Assembly: GCF_018502625.1 (NCBI RefSeq)
Contig: NZ_CP075566.1
Span: 2,900,001-2,964,000, forward strand
DNA length: 64,000 nucleotides
DNA from: Pseudomonas hormoni
GTDB lineage: Bacteria > Pseudomonadota > Gammaproteobacteria > Pseudomonadales > Pseudomonadaceae
Reading direction: 5' to 3'
Part shown: piece after piece, positions 43,615-53,575 of the stretch
How positions within the stretch are numbered: position 1 is the stretch's first letter
How the letters are laid out: every line of letters begins with the position of its first letter
Program-made: the position numbers and the translations under genes
Notes under the pieces: generated by a model
What the model saw: only the letters and a program-made list of their open reading frames with translations
Databases searched by the model: none
What the model was told of the DNA's origin: nothing

Positions 43615-44925
43615 ATGCGTATCAGCATATTTGGTTTGGGGTATGTGGGCGCTGTATGCGCGGGCTGTCTCTGTGCTCGCGGTCATGACGTAATCGGGGT
43701 GGATATCTCGCAGGTAAAAATCGACCTGATCAATCAGGGCAAGTCGCCCATCGTTGAGCCAGGCCTGGAGGCTCTGCTCGAGCAGGGGGTGCATTTTGGG
43801 CGGCTGCGGGGTACTGGTGATGTAAAGACGGCCGTGATGGACACGGATATGTCGTTCATCGCCGTCGCTACGCCCTGCAAGAAGAACGGCGATCTGGATC
43901 TGGTCTACATAGAGTCGGTCTGCCGCGAGATCGGCGAAGCCCTGCACGCCAAGGACGGTTGGCATACGGTGGTGGTGCGTAGCACCGTGCTGCCGGGCAC
44001 CGTGAAGAACGTGGTGATCCCGATCCTTGAAGACTGTTCCGGCAAGAAGGCCGGTGTCGACTTCGGCGTCGCGATCAACCCGGAGTTCCTGCGCGAAAGT
44101 ACCGCGATCAAGGATTACAACTGTCCGCCCATGACGGTGATCGGTGAACTCGACCAGCGCAGCGGTGACATGCTCGTCGCGCTCTATCAAGAGCTGGACG
44201 CGCCGCTCCTGCGCAGGAGCATCGAAGTGGCGGAGATGATCAAGTACACCTGCAACGTCTGGCACGCGACCAAAGTGACCTTCGCCAATGAGATCGGCAA
44301 CATCGCGAAGGCCGTCGGCGTGGACGGTCGCGATGTGATGGATGTGGTCTGCCAGGACACCAAACTCAACCTGTCGCGTTATTACATGCGCCCCGGTTTC
44401 GCGTTCGGCGGTTCCTGCCTGCCCAAGGATGTGCGTGCGCTGAACTATCGCGCCGGGCAACTGGATGTCGAACACCCGCTGCTGGCCTCGATCATGCGCA
44501 GCAATGCGGCGCAGGTACAGAGAGCCTTCGACATCATCACCAGCTACGGCAAGCGGCGGATCGCCCTGCTCGGCCTGAGCTTCAAGGCGGGCACCGATGA
44601 CCTGCGCGAAAGCCCATTGGTGGAGTTGGCCGAAATGTTGATCGGCAAGGGCTACGACCTGCATATCTTCGACCGCAACGTTGAATACGCGCGTATCTAC
44701 GGGGCCAACAAGGACTACATCGAGTCGAAGATCCCGCACCTGGCTTCGCTGTTACGCGCTGACCTTACGAAGGTGATCGAGGAGGCGGATGTGATTGTGC
44801 TGGGTAACGGTGACGAGTCCTTCAAAGCCTTCGCACTTGATGTACCCGAAGGCAAGCAGGTGGTCGACCTGGTGGGTTTCATGCCAAACGCCAGTGACGA
44901 TCGGCTCGAAGGTATCTGCTGGTAA
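43615..44925 (+). CDS. algD: GDP-mannose 6-dehydrogenase AlgD
   Basis: A 436-residue cytoplasmic enzyme that oxidises GDP-mannose to GDP-mannuronate, the committed alginate precursor. The NAD fold MRISIFGLGYVGAVCAGCL opens the protein. The thiol nucleophile is Cys268 in FAFGGSCLPKDVRAL, at the same number as in P. aeruginosa AlgD. The C-terminal domain shows ALLGLSFKAGTDDLRESPLVE and the protein ends in GICW like other AlgD proteins. From memory residues 60-105 are clearly diverged from P. aeruginosa AlgD (GTGDVKTAVMDTDMSFIAVA). It is first in the operon. Confidence 0.95.
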   Translation: MRISIFGLGYVGAVCAGCLCARGHDVIGVDISQVKIDLINQGKSPIVEPGLEALLEQGVHFGRLRGTGDVKTAVMDTDMSFIAVATPCKKNGDLDLVYIESVCREIGEALHAKDGWHTVVVRSTVLPGTVKNVVIPILEDCSGKKAGVDFGVAINPEFLRESTAIKDYNCPPMTVIGELDQRSGDMLVALYQELDAPLLRRSIEVAEMIKYTCNVWHATKVTFANEIGNIAKAVGVDGRDVMDVVCQDTKLNLSRYYMRPGFAFGGSCLPKDVRALNYRAGQLDVEHPLLASIMRSNAAQVQRAFDIITSYGKRRIALLGLSFKAGTDDLRESPLVELAEMLIGKGYDLHIFDRNVEYARIYGANKDYIESKIPHLASLLRADLTKVIEEADVIVLGNGDESFKAFALDVPEGKQVVDLVGFMPNASDDRLEGICW

Positions 44926-44982
44926 GAGCGGCACCGAACTGCAACCCGAGCGATACGGGTTTATCGAACAGGAGTCACAGCT

Positions 44983-46464
44983 ATGGCTGATTCCAGGGAT
45001 TACTTGCGCGAAGCTGCGGGGTGGCTGCTCTACGTCACCGCGCTGATGGGGCTTGCACTGTTGCTGCCGCGCTCAGTGTTCGATCCCCAATCCAGGGACT
45101 TTCTCCTGTTGCTGGGGGCGGTCGGTATCTGGCGCTATACGATGGGCGCGATCCATTACCTTCGCGGATTGCTGTTCCTTTATCTGGTGTTCCCGTACTA
45201 CCGGCGCAGGGTCACCCGGCTCGGCAGCAGTGCCGATCCGTCCCACGTGTTTTTGCTGGTCACCAGTTTTCGTATCGATGCGTTGACCACGGCGCAGGTT
45301 TACCGCTCGGTGATCGAAGAGGCCATCGGTTGTGGTTACCCGACCACGGTGGTCTGTTCCATCGTAGAGCTGGCCGATGAGCTGCTGATCAAGGCACTCT
45401 GGGACAGCTATACCCCACCGAATCAGGTCAAGTTGAGCTTTGTGCGGATTCCCGGCACGGGCAAGCGCGATGGCCTGGCCCACGGTTTTCGGGCGATCTC
45501 CCGACACGTGCCGGACGCCGATGCGGTGGTGGCGGTGGTCGATGGCGACACCGTGCTCTCCGCCGGACTGGTGCGTCAGACCGTCTGCTGGTTCAAGCTG
45601 TTTCCGAACGTCGGCGGGCTGACCACCAATGAGTTCTGCGAGGTACGCGGTAGCTACCTGATGAGCCAATGGCACAAGCTGCGGTTCGCCCAACGGCACA
45701 TCAATATGTGTTCGATGGCACTGGGCAAGCGCGTGCTGACGATGACCGGGCGGATGTCGGTGTTCCGCGCCCAGGTGGTGACCAACCCCGGCTTTATCCA
45801 GGACGTTGAGCGCGATTATCTGCAGCACTGGCGTCTGGGACGATTCCGCTTTTTGACCGGTGATGACAAGTCCAGTTGGTACAGCCTGATGCGGCTGGGC
45901 TACGACACCTTTTATGTGCCCGATGCAGCGATCAACACCGTCGAGCATCCCCCGGAAAAAAACTTCTTCAAGGCCAGCCGCAAGCTGATGTTCCGCTGGT
46001 ATGGCAATAACCTGCGGCAGAACTCACGGGCCCTGCACCTGGGCGTGCGGCGGTTGGGCTGGTTCACCTCGCTGGTGCTGCTGGACCAACGCGTATCGAT
46101 GTGGGCCAGCCTGCTCGGGCCTTCAGTGGCGATCATTGCCAGCCTCAAATACACCTTTGCCTACCTGATGATCTATGTGCTCTGGATCGGCGTGACGCGC
46201 TTGATCCTGAGTCTTCTGTTGCTGGCATCGGGGCATCCGGTCGGACCGGCTTACCCACTGATTCTCTATTACAACCAGCTGGTCGGGGCCATGGTGAAAA
46301 TCTATGTGTTCTTCCGTCTCGACCAGCAATCGTGGACGCGCCAGAAAACCAAACTCGACCGCGGCCTGGCCAGCTATCAGCGCTGGTTCAATACCTGGTC
46401 GTCGCGGGCCATGACGTTTTCGGCCGGCAGTGTGTTTTGCGCACTGCTGATGTGGATTGTGTAG
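44983..46464 (+). CDS. alg8: alginate polymerase glycosyltransferase Alg8
   Basis: A 493-residue inner membrane family 2 glycosyltransferase that polymerises mannuronate. Two N-terminal membrane segments (about 10-30 and 40-75) precede the cytoplasmic GT-A domain. This has [13 protein letters not shown] (substrate/metal DxD-type motif), [29 protein letters not shown] (ED and QxxRW-like region) and further membrane segments at about 370-490. It works with Alg44 and c-di-GMP. The gene starts 57 bp after algD. Length is that of the P. aeruginosa protein. Confidence 0.95.
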   Translation: MADSRDYLREAAGWLLYVTALMGLALLLPRSVFDPQSRDFLLLLGAVGIWRYTMGAIHYLRGLLFLYLVFPYYRRRVTRLGSSADPSHVFLLVTSFRIDALTTAQVYRSVIEEAIGCGYPTTVVCSIVELADELLIKALWDSYTPPNQVKLSFVRIPGTGKRDGLAHGFRAISRHVPDADAVVAVVDGDTVLSAGLVRQTVCWFKLFPNVGGLTTNEFCEVRGSYLMSQWHKLRFAQRHINMCSMALGKRVLTMTGRMSVFRAQVVTNPGFIQDVERDYLQHWRLGRFRFLTGDDKSSWYSLMRLGYDTFYVPDAAINTVEHPPEKNFFKASRKLMFRWYGNNLRQNSRALHLGVRRLGWFTSLVLLDQRVSMWASLLGPSVAIIASLKYTFAYLMIYVLWIGVTRLILSLLLLASGHPVGPAYPLILYYNQLVGAMVKIYVFFRLDQQSWTRQKTKLDRGLASYQRWFNTWSSRAMTFSAGSVFCALLMWIV

Positions 46465-46527
46465 CACAGGTGTCAGGGCTCGGCAGGCCGTGCCGGATCG
46501 GTATCCATCGATGGGAAGGAACGCGTT

Positions 46528-47742
46528 ATGAACTCAGCTTTTGTTGCTGTTGATGACAATGTCGTGCATGAGTCGGAGGTGCAGCGTCAGCATGCGCGGC
46601 TGAGTCTACCGGCGAGGATCAAGTTCCACGGGCCCGACCGGGAGGCGTTCGATTGCGAGCTGATCGACTTGTCGGCCGGTGGCTTCAGCCTGAGTCAGCC
46701 GGGCACATCGCTGATCGTGGGCCGGCAACACAAAGGCAAACTGGTGTTCCAGGTCGATGCGCTTGGGTTTGCCATCGACGTGGAGTTTGTCGTGCGCTCG
46801 ATCAACGACGATGGGCAGCGGATAGGTTGCGAGTTTCATAACCTGCGCCCTCGTGCGATTTCCGCCTTGCGCTACGTGATCACCTCTTACCTCTCGGGAG
46901 GGGTGATCAGCCTGGGGGACATGCTCGCGACCCAGCAACGCGAAAACTTCACCAAGCCGCGCAAGCACGAAAGCGGCAACGGCATGGGCGTTTTCGCACG
47001 CTTGCGGGCCACCACGATAAGCCTGCTGATGTTCCTGGTGGGCCTGGCTGCCTTTGGGTATGTGGTGCACCAGTTGTATGGCATTTACTACGTCACTCAT
47101 GCCGAATCGGCGCGGGTCAATGTCCCCGGTCAGTTGATTGGCCTGCCGCGCGACGGCAGCGTCAACTCCCTGGTCAAGGTCGGGTCGGTGGTGTCCAAGG
47201 GCGCCCCGCTGGCGACCTTTTCGGCCTCGCTGCTGGATGTGATGAGAGGCAACCTGCCGCCCGGGCAGGCGACCCCGGAGAACCTTGAGCGCCTGTTCAG
47301 CCGAACCCTGCAGGGCTCGCTGACCAGCCCTTGCGATTGCCGGGTGGTGTCGCAGCTGGTGCCGGACGGCCAGGTCGTCGGCAAGGGCACCACGGTGTAC
47401 GAATTGATGCCGATCGACGGTGTCGCAACCATCGAGGCGCGCTTCCCCTACAAGAATTTTGCCAAGATCCAGCCTGGCAAAGTGGTGAATTTCCAGCTGA
47501 TCGGTGAAGAACAGCCACGCATGGGCAAAATCACCGCGGTGGCGCTGGACAACGGCGGCCTGGCCTCCGACCTGCGGGTCACCATCGAACCGGACAGCCC
47601 GTTGCAGACCGATCAGGCCGGGCGTCCGGTGGAGGTCAGTATCGAAGAGCTGCAGGGCAATGTCTGGGTGCAGAACGCCTCGGCAGCCAATACCTGGGTG
47701 AAAAACGCCTGGGTGAATAAAGTCATGGCGGCCGGAAAATGA
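46528..47742 (+). CDS. alg44: alginate co-polymerase Alg44 (PilZ, c-di-GMP receptor)
   Basis: A 404-residue protein with a cytoplasmic PilZ domain. RQHARLSLPARI (RxxxR) at about 21-25 and DLSAGGFSL (DxSxxG) are the c-di-GMP ligands. One membrane span follows at about 165-185 (TTISLLMFLVGLAAFGYVV), then a periplasmic HlyD-like domain (LTSPCDCRVVSQLVPDGQVV). It activates polymerisation by Alg8 when c-di-GMP binds. The C-terminus carries a Trp-Asn-rich extension (NVWVQNASAANTWVKNAWVN) that I do not recall from P. aeruginosa Alg44, which has 389 residues. It overlaps algK by 4 bp. Confidence 0.94.
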   Translation: MNSAFVAVDDNVVHESEVQRQHARLSLPARIKFHGPDREAFDCELIDLSAGGFSLSQPGTSLIVGRQHKGKLVFQVDALGFAIDVEFVVRSINDDGQRIGCEFHNLRPRAISALRYVITSYLSGGVISLGDMLATQQRENFTKPRKHESGNGMGVFARLRATTISLLMFLVGLAAFGYVVHQLYGIYYVTHAESARVNVPGQLIGLPRDGSVNSLVKVGSVVSKGAPLATFSASLLDVMRGNLPPGQATPENLERLFSRTLQGSLTSPCDCRVVSQLVPDGQVVGKGTTVYELMPIDGVATIEARFPYKNFAKIQPGKVVNFQLIGEEQPRMGKITAVALDNGGLASDLRVTIEPDSPLQTDQAGRPVEVSIEELQGNVWVQNASAANTWVKNAWVNKVMAAGK

Positions 47743-49139
47743 ACGGCGCATGGCGATCGGGGCTGTGGCTTTCTGCGTTGGCCGCTGCGCTGATGATGAT
47801 CCACGGCTGCGGCACCCTGCCTGATCAAGGGTTGGCGCGCGAGGCCATGGAGCGCGGCGATTATGAAACGGCGCGCAAGAACTACGCGGCGCTGGCCGAA
47901 GACGGCTATGCCGATGCCCAGGCCGGGATGGGCGACTTGACCGCCTCGGCGGGCGACCCGGCGAGCCTGAAAGAGGCGGAAGTCTTGTACCGGCAGGCCG
48001 CGCCGGAATCGGTCAAGGCGCAGTCACGCCTGGGCCGCTTGTTGCTGCGTCAGAGCCCGGGTGATCCCCAGAAAGTGCAAGAGTCCCGCCAATTGCTGGA
48101 AGGCGCGCTGGATAAAGGCGAGTTCAGTGCGGTGGTGCCGCTGACGTTGTTGTACCTGGGCTACCCGCGAATGGCGCCTGTGGTGGATCCGCAGCAGAAA
48201 GTCGACAGCTGGCGTGCCCAGGGCATTGCCGAGGCGGACCTGGCGCAGATTCTGATTTACCGCAATCAAGGCACCTATAACGCTCACCTGCCGCAGATCG
48301 AACAGTTGTGCCGGGCTCGGCTGGCGGTACTCGATGCCTGTTATGTGGAGCTGGCGACCATCAACCGGATGCGTGCCCAGCCCAAGGCGCAAGCGGACCT
48401 GCTGGTGCAGTTGCGCCAGGGTTTGCGCGAAGGACGAGTAGCGCCCTTGCGAGTCGAGTCAGTGGCGCGCGTGCTGTCGTCGCCCGCCCTCGAAGGCCCG
48501 CCCGACCCGCAAAGCGCCCAGCGTCTGCTCGAGGAACTGGCGCCGGTCTATCCGCCGGCCTGGACCAGCCTGGCACGGTTGATCGACGACTACCCCGCGC
48601 AAGGCGATGCGCCGCAATTGCTCTCGGCCTTGCAGCGCGGGCGCGAAGCGGGCGACCCACGGGCGGAACTGCTGACCGGGCGGCTGTATTACCTCGGCAA
48701 ATGGTTACCGCAGGATCCGCGCCTGGCGGAGGAGCATTTGCTCAAGGCGGCCGCGGCCGGTGAAGTCGGCGCGCATTACTACCTGGGCCAATTGTACCGA
48801 CGCGGTTATCTCGGCCAGGTCGAACCACAGAAAGCCCTGCTACATTTGTTGCTGGCAGCCCGTAATGGCTCGCCCAACGCCGATTTGGCCCTGGCCCACA
48901 TGTTTTCCGACTCCCGCGGGGTCAAGGTCAATCGGATCAACGCTTTTGTCTTTGCGCAACTCGCGCAACGCCAGGGCACGGTAGATGCAGGGCCAGTACT
49001 GTCGGCCCTGCAGTCGGGGATGACCCCGGCAGAAAGGAAAATCGCGCAGCCCTTGCTTGAGGAAGAAGCCCAGGCTCGTCTGACGGGCGCGACTCTAGCC
49101 AGACTGCAAACTCCGGAAAATGGACAGGACTTACTATGA
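47739..49139 (+). CDS. algK: alginate export lipoprotein AlgK (TPR/Sel1 repeats)
   Basis: A 466-residue outer membrane lipoprotein with signal [17 protein letters not shown]. Sel1-like TPR repeats follow ([83 protein letters not shown]). AlgK assembles the periplasmic scaffold and localises the AlgE porin. It overlaps alg44 and algE by 4 bp each, so the three are translationally coupled. Length agrees with known AlgK proteins. Confidence 0.93.
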   Translation: MNGAWRSGLWLSALAAALMMIHGCGTLPDQGLAREAMERGDYETARKNYAALAEDGYADAQAGMGDLTASAGDPASLKEAEVLYRQAAPESVKAQSRLGRLLLRQSPGDPQKVQESRQLLEGALDKGEFSAVVPLTLLYLGYPRMAPVVDPQQKVDSWRAQGIAEADLAQILIYRNQGTYNAHLPQIEQLCRARLAVLDACYVELATINRMRAQPKAQADLLVQLRQGLREGRVAPLRVESVARVLSSPALEGPPDPQSAQRLLEELAPVYPPAWTSLARLIDDYPAQGDAPQLLSALQRGREAGDPRAELLTGRLYYLGKWLPQDPRLAEEHLLKAAAAGEVGAHYYLGQLYRRGYLGQVEPQKALLHLLLAARNGSPNADLALAHMFSDSRGVKVNRINAFVFAQLAQRQGTVDAGPVLSALQSGMTPAERKIAQPLLEEEAQARLTGATLARLQTPENGQDLL

Positions 49140-50569
49140 AGCAAGCATTATTGGCTGGTTGTGGTCTGGGAGTTTCGCTGTTGTGCAGCGCCGGTCTGGT
49201 GCTGGCAGCGGAAGTGGCGCCGAAGAACTTCGGCCTGGATGTGAAGATTACCGGTGAGTCGCAGGACGACCGGGACCTTGGCACGGCATCCGGCGGCACT
49301 CTCAACGATATAGGCATCGACTTGCGGCCCTGGGCCTTTGGCCAATGGGGCAACTGGAGTGCCTATACGATGGCGCAGGCGGTGGCGGCGACCGACACCA
49401 TCGACACCGATACGGTGAACAACGGCGCCGACCAAAACAACACCCGTGAAGCGGATGACAGCTACCTCGCGCTTCGCGAGTTCTGGGTTGATTACCAAGG
49501 CATCACGGCCTATCCGGGCGAGCATCTGCGCTTGGGACGCCAGCGTCTGCGTGAGGACAGTGGCCAATGGATGGACACCAACATCGAAGCGCTCAACTGG
49601 ACCTTCGAAACCACGTTGCTGCGCACCCACATCGGCGCCGCCCAACGCTTTTCCGACTATCGCACCGATTTCGACGACCTGGCGCCCGAAGATGAAGACC
49701 GTTCCCATGTCTTCGCCGACATCTCTACGCAATGGACGCCCAATAACTGGGTAGGCCTGCGTGTCCATCACTCGGAGGACAGCGGCAGCCTGCCCGATCC
49801 CGGCGAGCAGGTCGATACACTCGACAAGACCAACACCGGCAGCCTGACCTGGGTCGGTCTCGAAGCGAACGGCGACGGCTACAACTATCGCTCGACGATG
49901 CCGCTCAATTATTGGGCCTCCGCGACCTGGCTGACCGGTGATCGCGAAAACCTCACCAGCGAGATCGACCCCGTCGGCGATCGAATCGCGACGGGCCATA
50001 CCAGTGGCGACGTCAACGCCTGGGCCGCGGACCTGGGCTTGCGCTGGAACATCGATGAAAGCTGGCGCGTCGGTGCTGCTGCCGCCCGCGGCGACGGCGG
50101 CGGTCACGACCAGGAGAATCAGTACCAGCAAACCGGCCTGGAGAGCAACCGCTCCAACTTCACCGGTACGCGTTCGCGCGTACACCGCTTCGGTGAAGCC
50201 TTTCGCGGTGAACTGAGCAACCTCCAGACGGCGACGCTGTTCGGCTCCTGGCAGATGCGCGAGGACTACGACGCCAGCCTCGTCTACCACCGCTTCTGGC
50301 GGGTCGACGATGAGCAACAAACCGGCGACGACGGGATCGTCAATGCGGCGCTGGTGGACGGCGAGAAGGACCTGGGCCAGGAAGTCGATCTGGTCATGAC
50401 CAAGTACTTCAAGCAAGGCCTTTTGCCCGCGAGCATGGTGGATTGGGTCGACGAACCTTCGGCGCTGATCCGCTTGCGCCTGGGCGTGTTCTTCCCGGGT
50501 GATGCCTACGCCAACGACACCGACTCGAGCATGCATCGAGCGTTCATTGATTTTGTCTGGAAAATCTAG
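49136..50569 (+). CDS. algE: alginate outer membrane porin AlgE
   Basis: A 477-residue beta-barrel exporter with a signal peptide ([22 protein letters not shown]). The mature protein contains many alternating strands with the conserved [27 protein letters not shown] segment and a final strand ending in FVWKI. AlgE lets the anionic polymer out through the outer membrane. It overlaps algK by 4 bp and is followed 82 bp later by algG. Confidence 0.94.
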   Translation: MKQALLAGCGLGVSLLCSAGLVLAAEVAPKNFGLDVKITGESQDDRDLGTASGGTLNDIGIDLRPWAFGQWGNWSAYTMAQAVAATDTIDTDTVNNGADQNNTREADDSYLALREFWVDYQGITAYPGEHLRLGRQRLREDSGQWMDTNIEALNWTFETTLLRTHIGAAQRFSDYRTDFDDLAPEDEDRSHVFADISTQWTPNNWVGLRVHHSEDSGSLPDPGEQVDTLDKTNTGSLTWVGLEANGDGYNYRSTMPLNYWASATWLTGDRENLTSEIDPVGDRIATGHTSGDVNAWAADLGLRWNIDESWRVGAAAARGDGGGHDQENQYQQTGLESNRSNFTGTRSRVHRFGEAFRGELSNLQTATLFGSWQMREDYDASLVYHRFWRVDDEQQTGDDGIVNAALVDGEKDLGQEVDLVMTKYFKQGLLPASMVDWVDEPSALIRLRLGVFFPGDAYANDTDSSMHRAFIDFVWKI

Positions 50570-50651
50570 GACCGGTGGTTGCCCACGGTGATGCCACCGT
50601 GGGCAACGGCGCATTGATCACACCAGGCTGCATTTTTGATGAGTGAGACTT

Positions 50652-52166
50652 ATGGACCGTGTCGTCAAGATAGGACTGTTGCTCGCCGCAATGCTGTTGA
50701 TGCAGACGGCAGGTGCCACAGCGGGTGACGTCCTGATACCGCGCTACTCCATCACCGAGGCTCCGGGAAAGCCGTTGCTGATCAAGGAACCGAAAATTCC
50801 CGACCTGTCCGGCTATACCGCCGAGGCAGTCGCAGCGAAGATTTCCTACAAGCCCGCCGGCCGCGCCTTGATCCAGCCAATGCTCAAGGAAAACGCGCTC
50901 GACGAGTTCATCGGCGGCCAGGATCGCTTCAAGGAATGGGTGGTGCGCCAGAAGCAAATGCCCGTGGCAATCTTCATCGACCGTGGCTACATGAGCCTGA
51001 CGCAACTGGCGCGCAGCCTGCCACAGACCGCCTTGCGCGAAACCGCGCCGGGGGTGTTTCTGGCGCGCTTGCCGATCGTCATTCGTCCCGGCGCAACCCT
51101 GCATATCGACAAGTCGGTCAAGGAGCTGCGCTTGTCCCAGGACGGCGGTTCCTTTCTGGTCAATGACGGCAAACTGTTTATTACCGATACCAAAGTCACC
51201 GCCTGGAGCGAGAAAGACAACAGCCCGGCCTGGTTCAAAAAAGACGACGTGTTTCGGCCGTTTCTCATCTCCTGGGGCGGCACCGAGACCTACATCGTCA
51301 ACAGCACCATCACCAGCTTCGGCTATACCGAGAGCAAGAGCTATGGGGTGAGTATTTCCCAGTACAGCCCGAGCATGGCGCCGAAAATGAAGCGCAAAAA
51401 ACCGACCGGCTGGCTGATCAATTCGCAGTTCGTCGACAACTATTTCGGCTTCTATTGCTACGAAGCCGACGACGTGGTGATTCTGCGCAACACCTATCGC
51501 GCGAACATCGTGTACGGCATCGACCCGCACGACCGTTCGCGTCGGCTGATCATTGCCCATAACGACGTCTTCGATACCCACAAGAAGCACGGCATCATCC
51601 TCTCGCGCGAGGTCAACGACAGCTGGATCATCTACAACCGCACCTACAACAATCAGCTGTCCGGCATTGTCCTGGACCGTTCCAGCGTCAACAACCTGCT
51701 GGCCTACAACGAGACCTACAAAAACCGCTCCGACGGCATCACCTTGTATGAGAGCGGTAATAACCTGATGTGGCGCAACCGCGCGGCTGACAATGACCGA
51801 CACGGGATCCGGGTGCGCAACAGCACCGGCGTGCGGCTGTATGAAAACGAGCTGATGGCCAATGCCCTGACCGGGATCTACGGCCACATCAAGGATTTGC
51901 GTGGCAGCGACCGCGATCTGAAGGAAGACCCCTACGAAGAAAAACTGTCGCTCACCGTGGTCGGCGGCAAGCTGATCGGCAACGGTTCCAGCCCCATCGC
52001 CGTGTTTTCACCCACGCGCCTGGAACTCTATGACTTGACCTTTCTGGCGCCACAGAAACAGGACGGCCTGGCTTTCACCGGCTTGCTGGGGGACTTTCAG
52101 GGCGACTTGATGGACATCCTCCTGCGCCGCCATGCCGCCGCGCTGATTCTGCCCGAGACACTGTGA
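50652..52166 (+). CDS. algG: mannuronan C5-epimerase AlgG
   Basis: A 504-residue periplasmic right-handed beta-helix enzyme that converts mannuronate to guluronate within the polymer. Start at ATG 50652 gives a signal peptide (IGLLLAAMLLMQTAGATAG). The catalytic DPHD motif is intact in NIVYGIDPHDRSRRL, with the following KKHGIILSREVNDS and ITLYESGNNLMW repeats of the CASH type. G residues, and so calcium gelling, should therefore still be introduced in this operon's product. It starts 82 bp after algE, and algX follows after 11 bp. Confidence 0.94.
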   Translation: MDRVVKIGLLLAAMLLMQTAGATAGDVLIPRYSITEAPGKPLLIKEPKIPDLSGYTAEAVAAKISYKPAGRALIQPMLKENALDEFIGGQDRFKEWVVRQKQMPVAIFIDRGYMSLTQLARSLPQTALRETAPGVFLARLPIVIRPGATLHIDKSVKELRLSQDGGSFLVNDGKLFITDTKVTAWSEKDNSPAWFKKDDVFRPFLISWGGTETYIVNSTITSFGYTESKSYGVSISQYSPSMAPKMKRKKPTGWLINSQFVDNYFGFYCYEADDVVILRNTYRANIVYGIDPHDRSRRLIIAHNDVFDTHKKHGIILSREVNDSWIIYNRTYNNQLSGIVLDRSSVNNLLAYNETYKNRSDGITLYESGNNLMWRNRAADNDRHGIRVRNSTGVRLYENELMANALTGIYGHIKDLRGSDRDLKEDPYEEKLSLTVVGGKLIGNGSSPIAVFSPTRLELYDLTFLAPQKQDGLAFTGLLGDFQGDLMDILLRRHAAALILPETL

Positions 52167-52177
52167 GGAGCCTGCCG

Positions 52178-53575
52178 ATGAACACCCTTCATGGATTTGC
52201 CGCTGTGTACCTGCTGTCCATGTCGATGGGGGCACAGGCGCAGCCGGTGTACACGGCCGAGGCCTGCTGCAAGCTGTGCCCGCAAGCGGCGCAGGCGACA
52301 TTTTACGAGCCACCGGAGCTGAAAAATTACGCGACGCTGGTGGAGGCCAAAGACCAGTGGCTGTTTCGCACCCGTAGCGATTTCCGCACTGACTTCGGCC
52401 TCGATGACAGCGGTTACAGAGCCCTCAAGCGCCTGCGCGACGGGCTCGCCCAGCGCGGGGTCGAACTGGTGCTGGTGATGCCGCCCAGCCGCGGCTTGCT
52501 GCACGCCGACCGCCTGACGCCGCTGGAACTGGCCACCTTCGATCCGGCCCGGGCACGGCAGAACTACGTGCAAACGCTGGACCGGGTGCGCGACCTGGGC
52601 ATTCAGGTCGCCGACTTCAGCGACCTGTTGGGTGCGCCCCAGCCAGCCGGGCAGCCCTTCTACTTCAAGGGCGACCACAACTGGACACCCTATGGCGCCG
52701 ACCGCAGTGCCCAGTTGGTGGCGCAGACGCTCGAGGGCAGCGATGTGCTCAAGGCGTTGCCGCATCAGACCTTCACCAGCCAGACGGCCGGCCTGCTGGG
52801 ACGCTCGGGTACGTTGCAAAAAGCCGCCGCGCAAATCTGTGGCAACGGCTATCCGGCGCAGTATGTCAGCCGTTATCAAACCCGGGCCCAGGGCAACGCC
52901 AAAGGCCCTGCCAAGGTCGCCTTGATCGGTACCAGTGCCAGCGGCGAACTGTTCAACTTTGCCGGTTTCCTCGAACAATACCTGGAGACTCCGGTGCGCA
53001 ACTTCAGTGTACCGGGCGGTGGCTACGATGATTCGTTGATCGCCTACCTGCTCGGCGACGACTTCCAGAAAGACCCGCCGGCGGTGCTGGTTTGGGAAAC
53101 CGATAATCTCGACAGCCTCGGCAAATCCAGCTTCTACCGGCAGGCGATGGCGGCGCTGAGCGATGGCTGCGAAAACCAGACGCCGCTGCTCAGAAGCCAG
53201 GCGAACCTGCACAGCGGGCGCAATCAGGTGTTGTTCAACGGCGGTGGCGGCAATGTGTATCCGATCAAGGGCAGTCGTTATCAGGTCGACCTCAGGTTCG
53301 CCGACCCAGGCGTACACATGATGAACGCGACCCTGACCTACATGAACGGTCGCCAGGAAAACATCAGCTTGAGCCGTTCGCCGACGGTCAATACCCAGGG
53401 CCGCTTCGCCTTCGAGTTGCGCGGCGACGGGGACTGGGACGATCAGACGTTTCTGTCCATGGACGTGCAGCCACCGCCGGGAATGAACGCCACGTCGCTC
53501 TCGACCCGCTTGTGTGTCAAACCCGCCATCACGGCGGCACCTTCCCTGCGCACCGCGCAGACGGAGGAAAACTGA
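52178..53575 (+). CDS. algX: alginate biosynthesis protein AlgX with altered acetyltransferase motif
   Basis: A 465-residue periplasmic protein with an SGNH-like domain and a C-terminal carbohydrate-binding module. ATG 52178 has AGGAG 8 bases upstream and a signal peptide. In P. aeruginosa AlgX is the terminal O-acetyltransferase with an Asp-His-Ser triad, Asp and His lying in a D-x-H-W motif. Here that motif reads GDHNWTPYGA: Asp166 is kept, but the His before Trp is Asn168. The nucleophile Ser253 in LIGTSASGELFNFAGFLE is kept. AlgX also has a structural role in the polymerisation complex, which may explain retention. It overlaps algL by one base. Confidence 0.92.
   Translation: MNTLHGFAAVYLLSMSMGAQAQPVYTAEACCKLCPQAAQATFYEPPELKNYATLVEAKDQWLFRTRSDFRTDFGLDDSGYRALKRLRDGLAQRGVELVLVMPPSRGLLHADRLTPLELATFDPARARQNYVQTLDRVRDLGIQVADFSDLLGAPQPAGQPFYFKGDHNWTPYGADRSAQLVAQTLEGSDVLKALPHQTFTSQTAGLLGRSGTLQKAAAQICGNGYPAQYVSRYQTRAQGNAKGPAKVALIGTSASGELFNFAGFLEQYLETPVRNFSVPGGGYDDSLIAYLLGDDFQKDPPAVLVWETDNLDSLGKSSFYRQAMAALSDGCENQTPLLRSQANLHSGRNQVLFNGGGGNVYPIKGSRYQVDLRFADPGVHMMNATLTYMNGRQENISLSRSPTVNTQGRFAFELRGDGDWDDQTFLSMDVQPPPGMNATSLSTRLCVKPAITAAPSLRTAQTEEN

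Noticed and set aside
49148..50614. 488-codon minus-strand frame opposite algE
   Set aside because: No recognisable domain; algE is clear on the other strand, with coupled neighbours.
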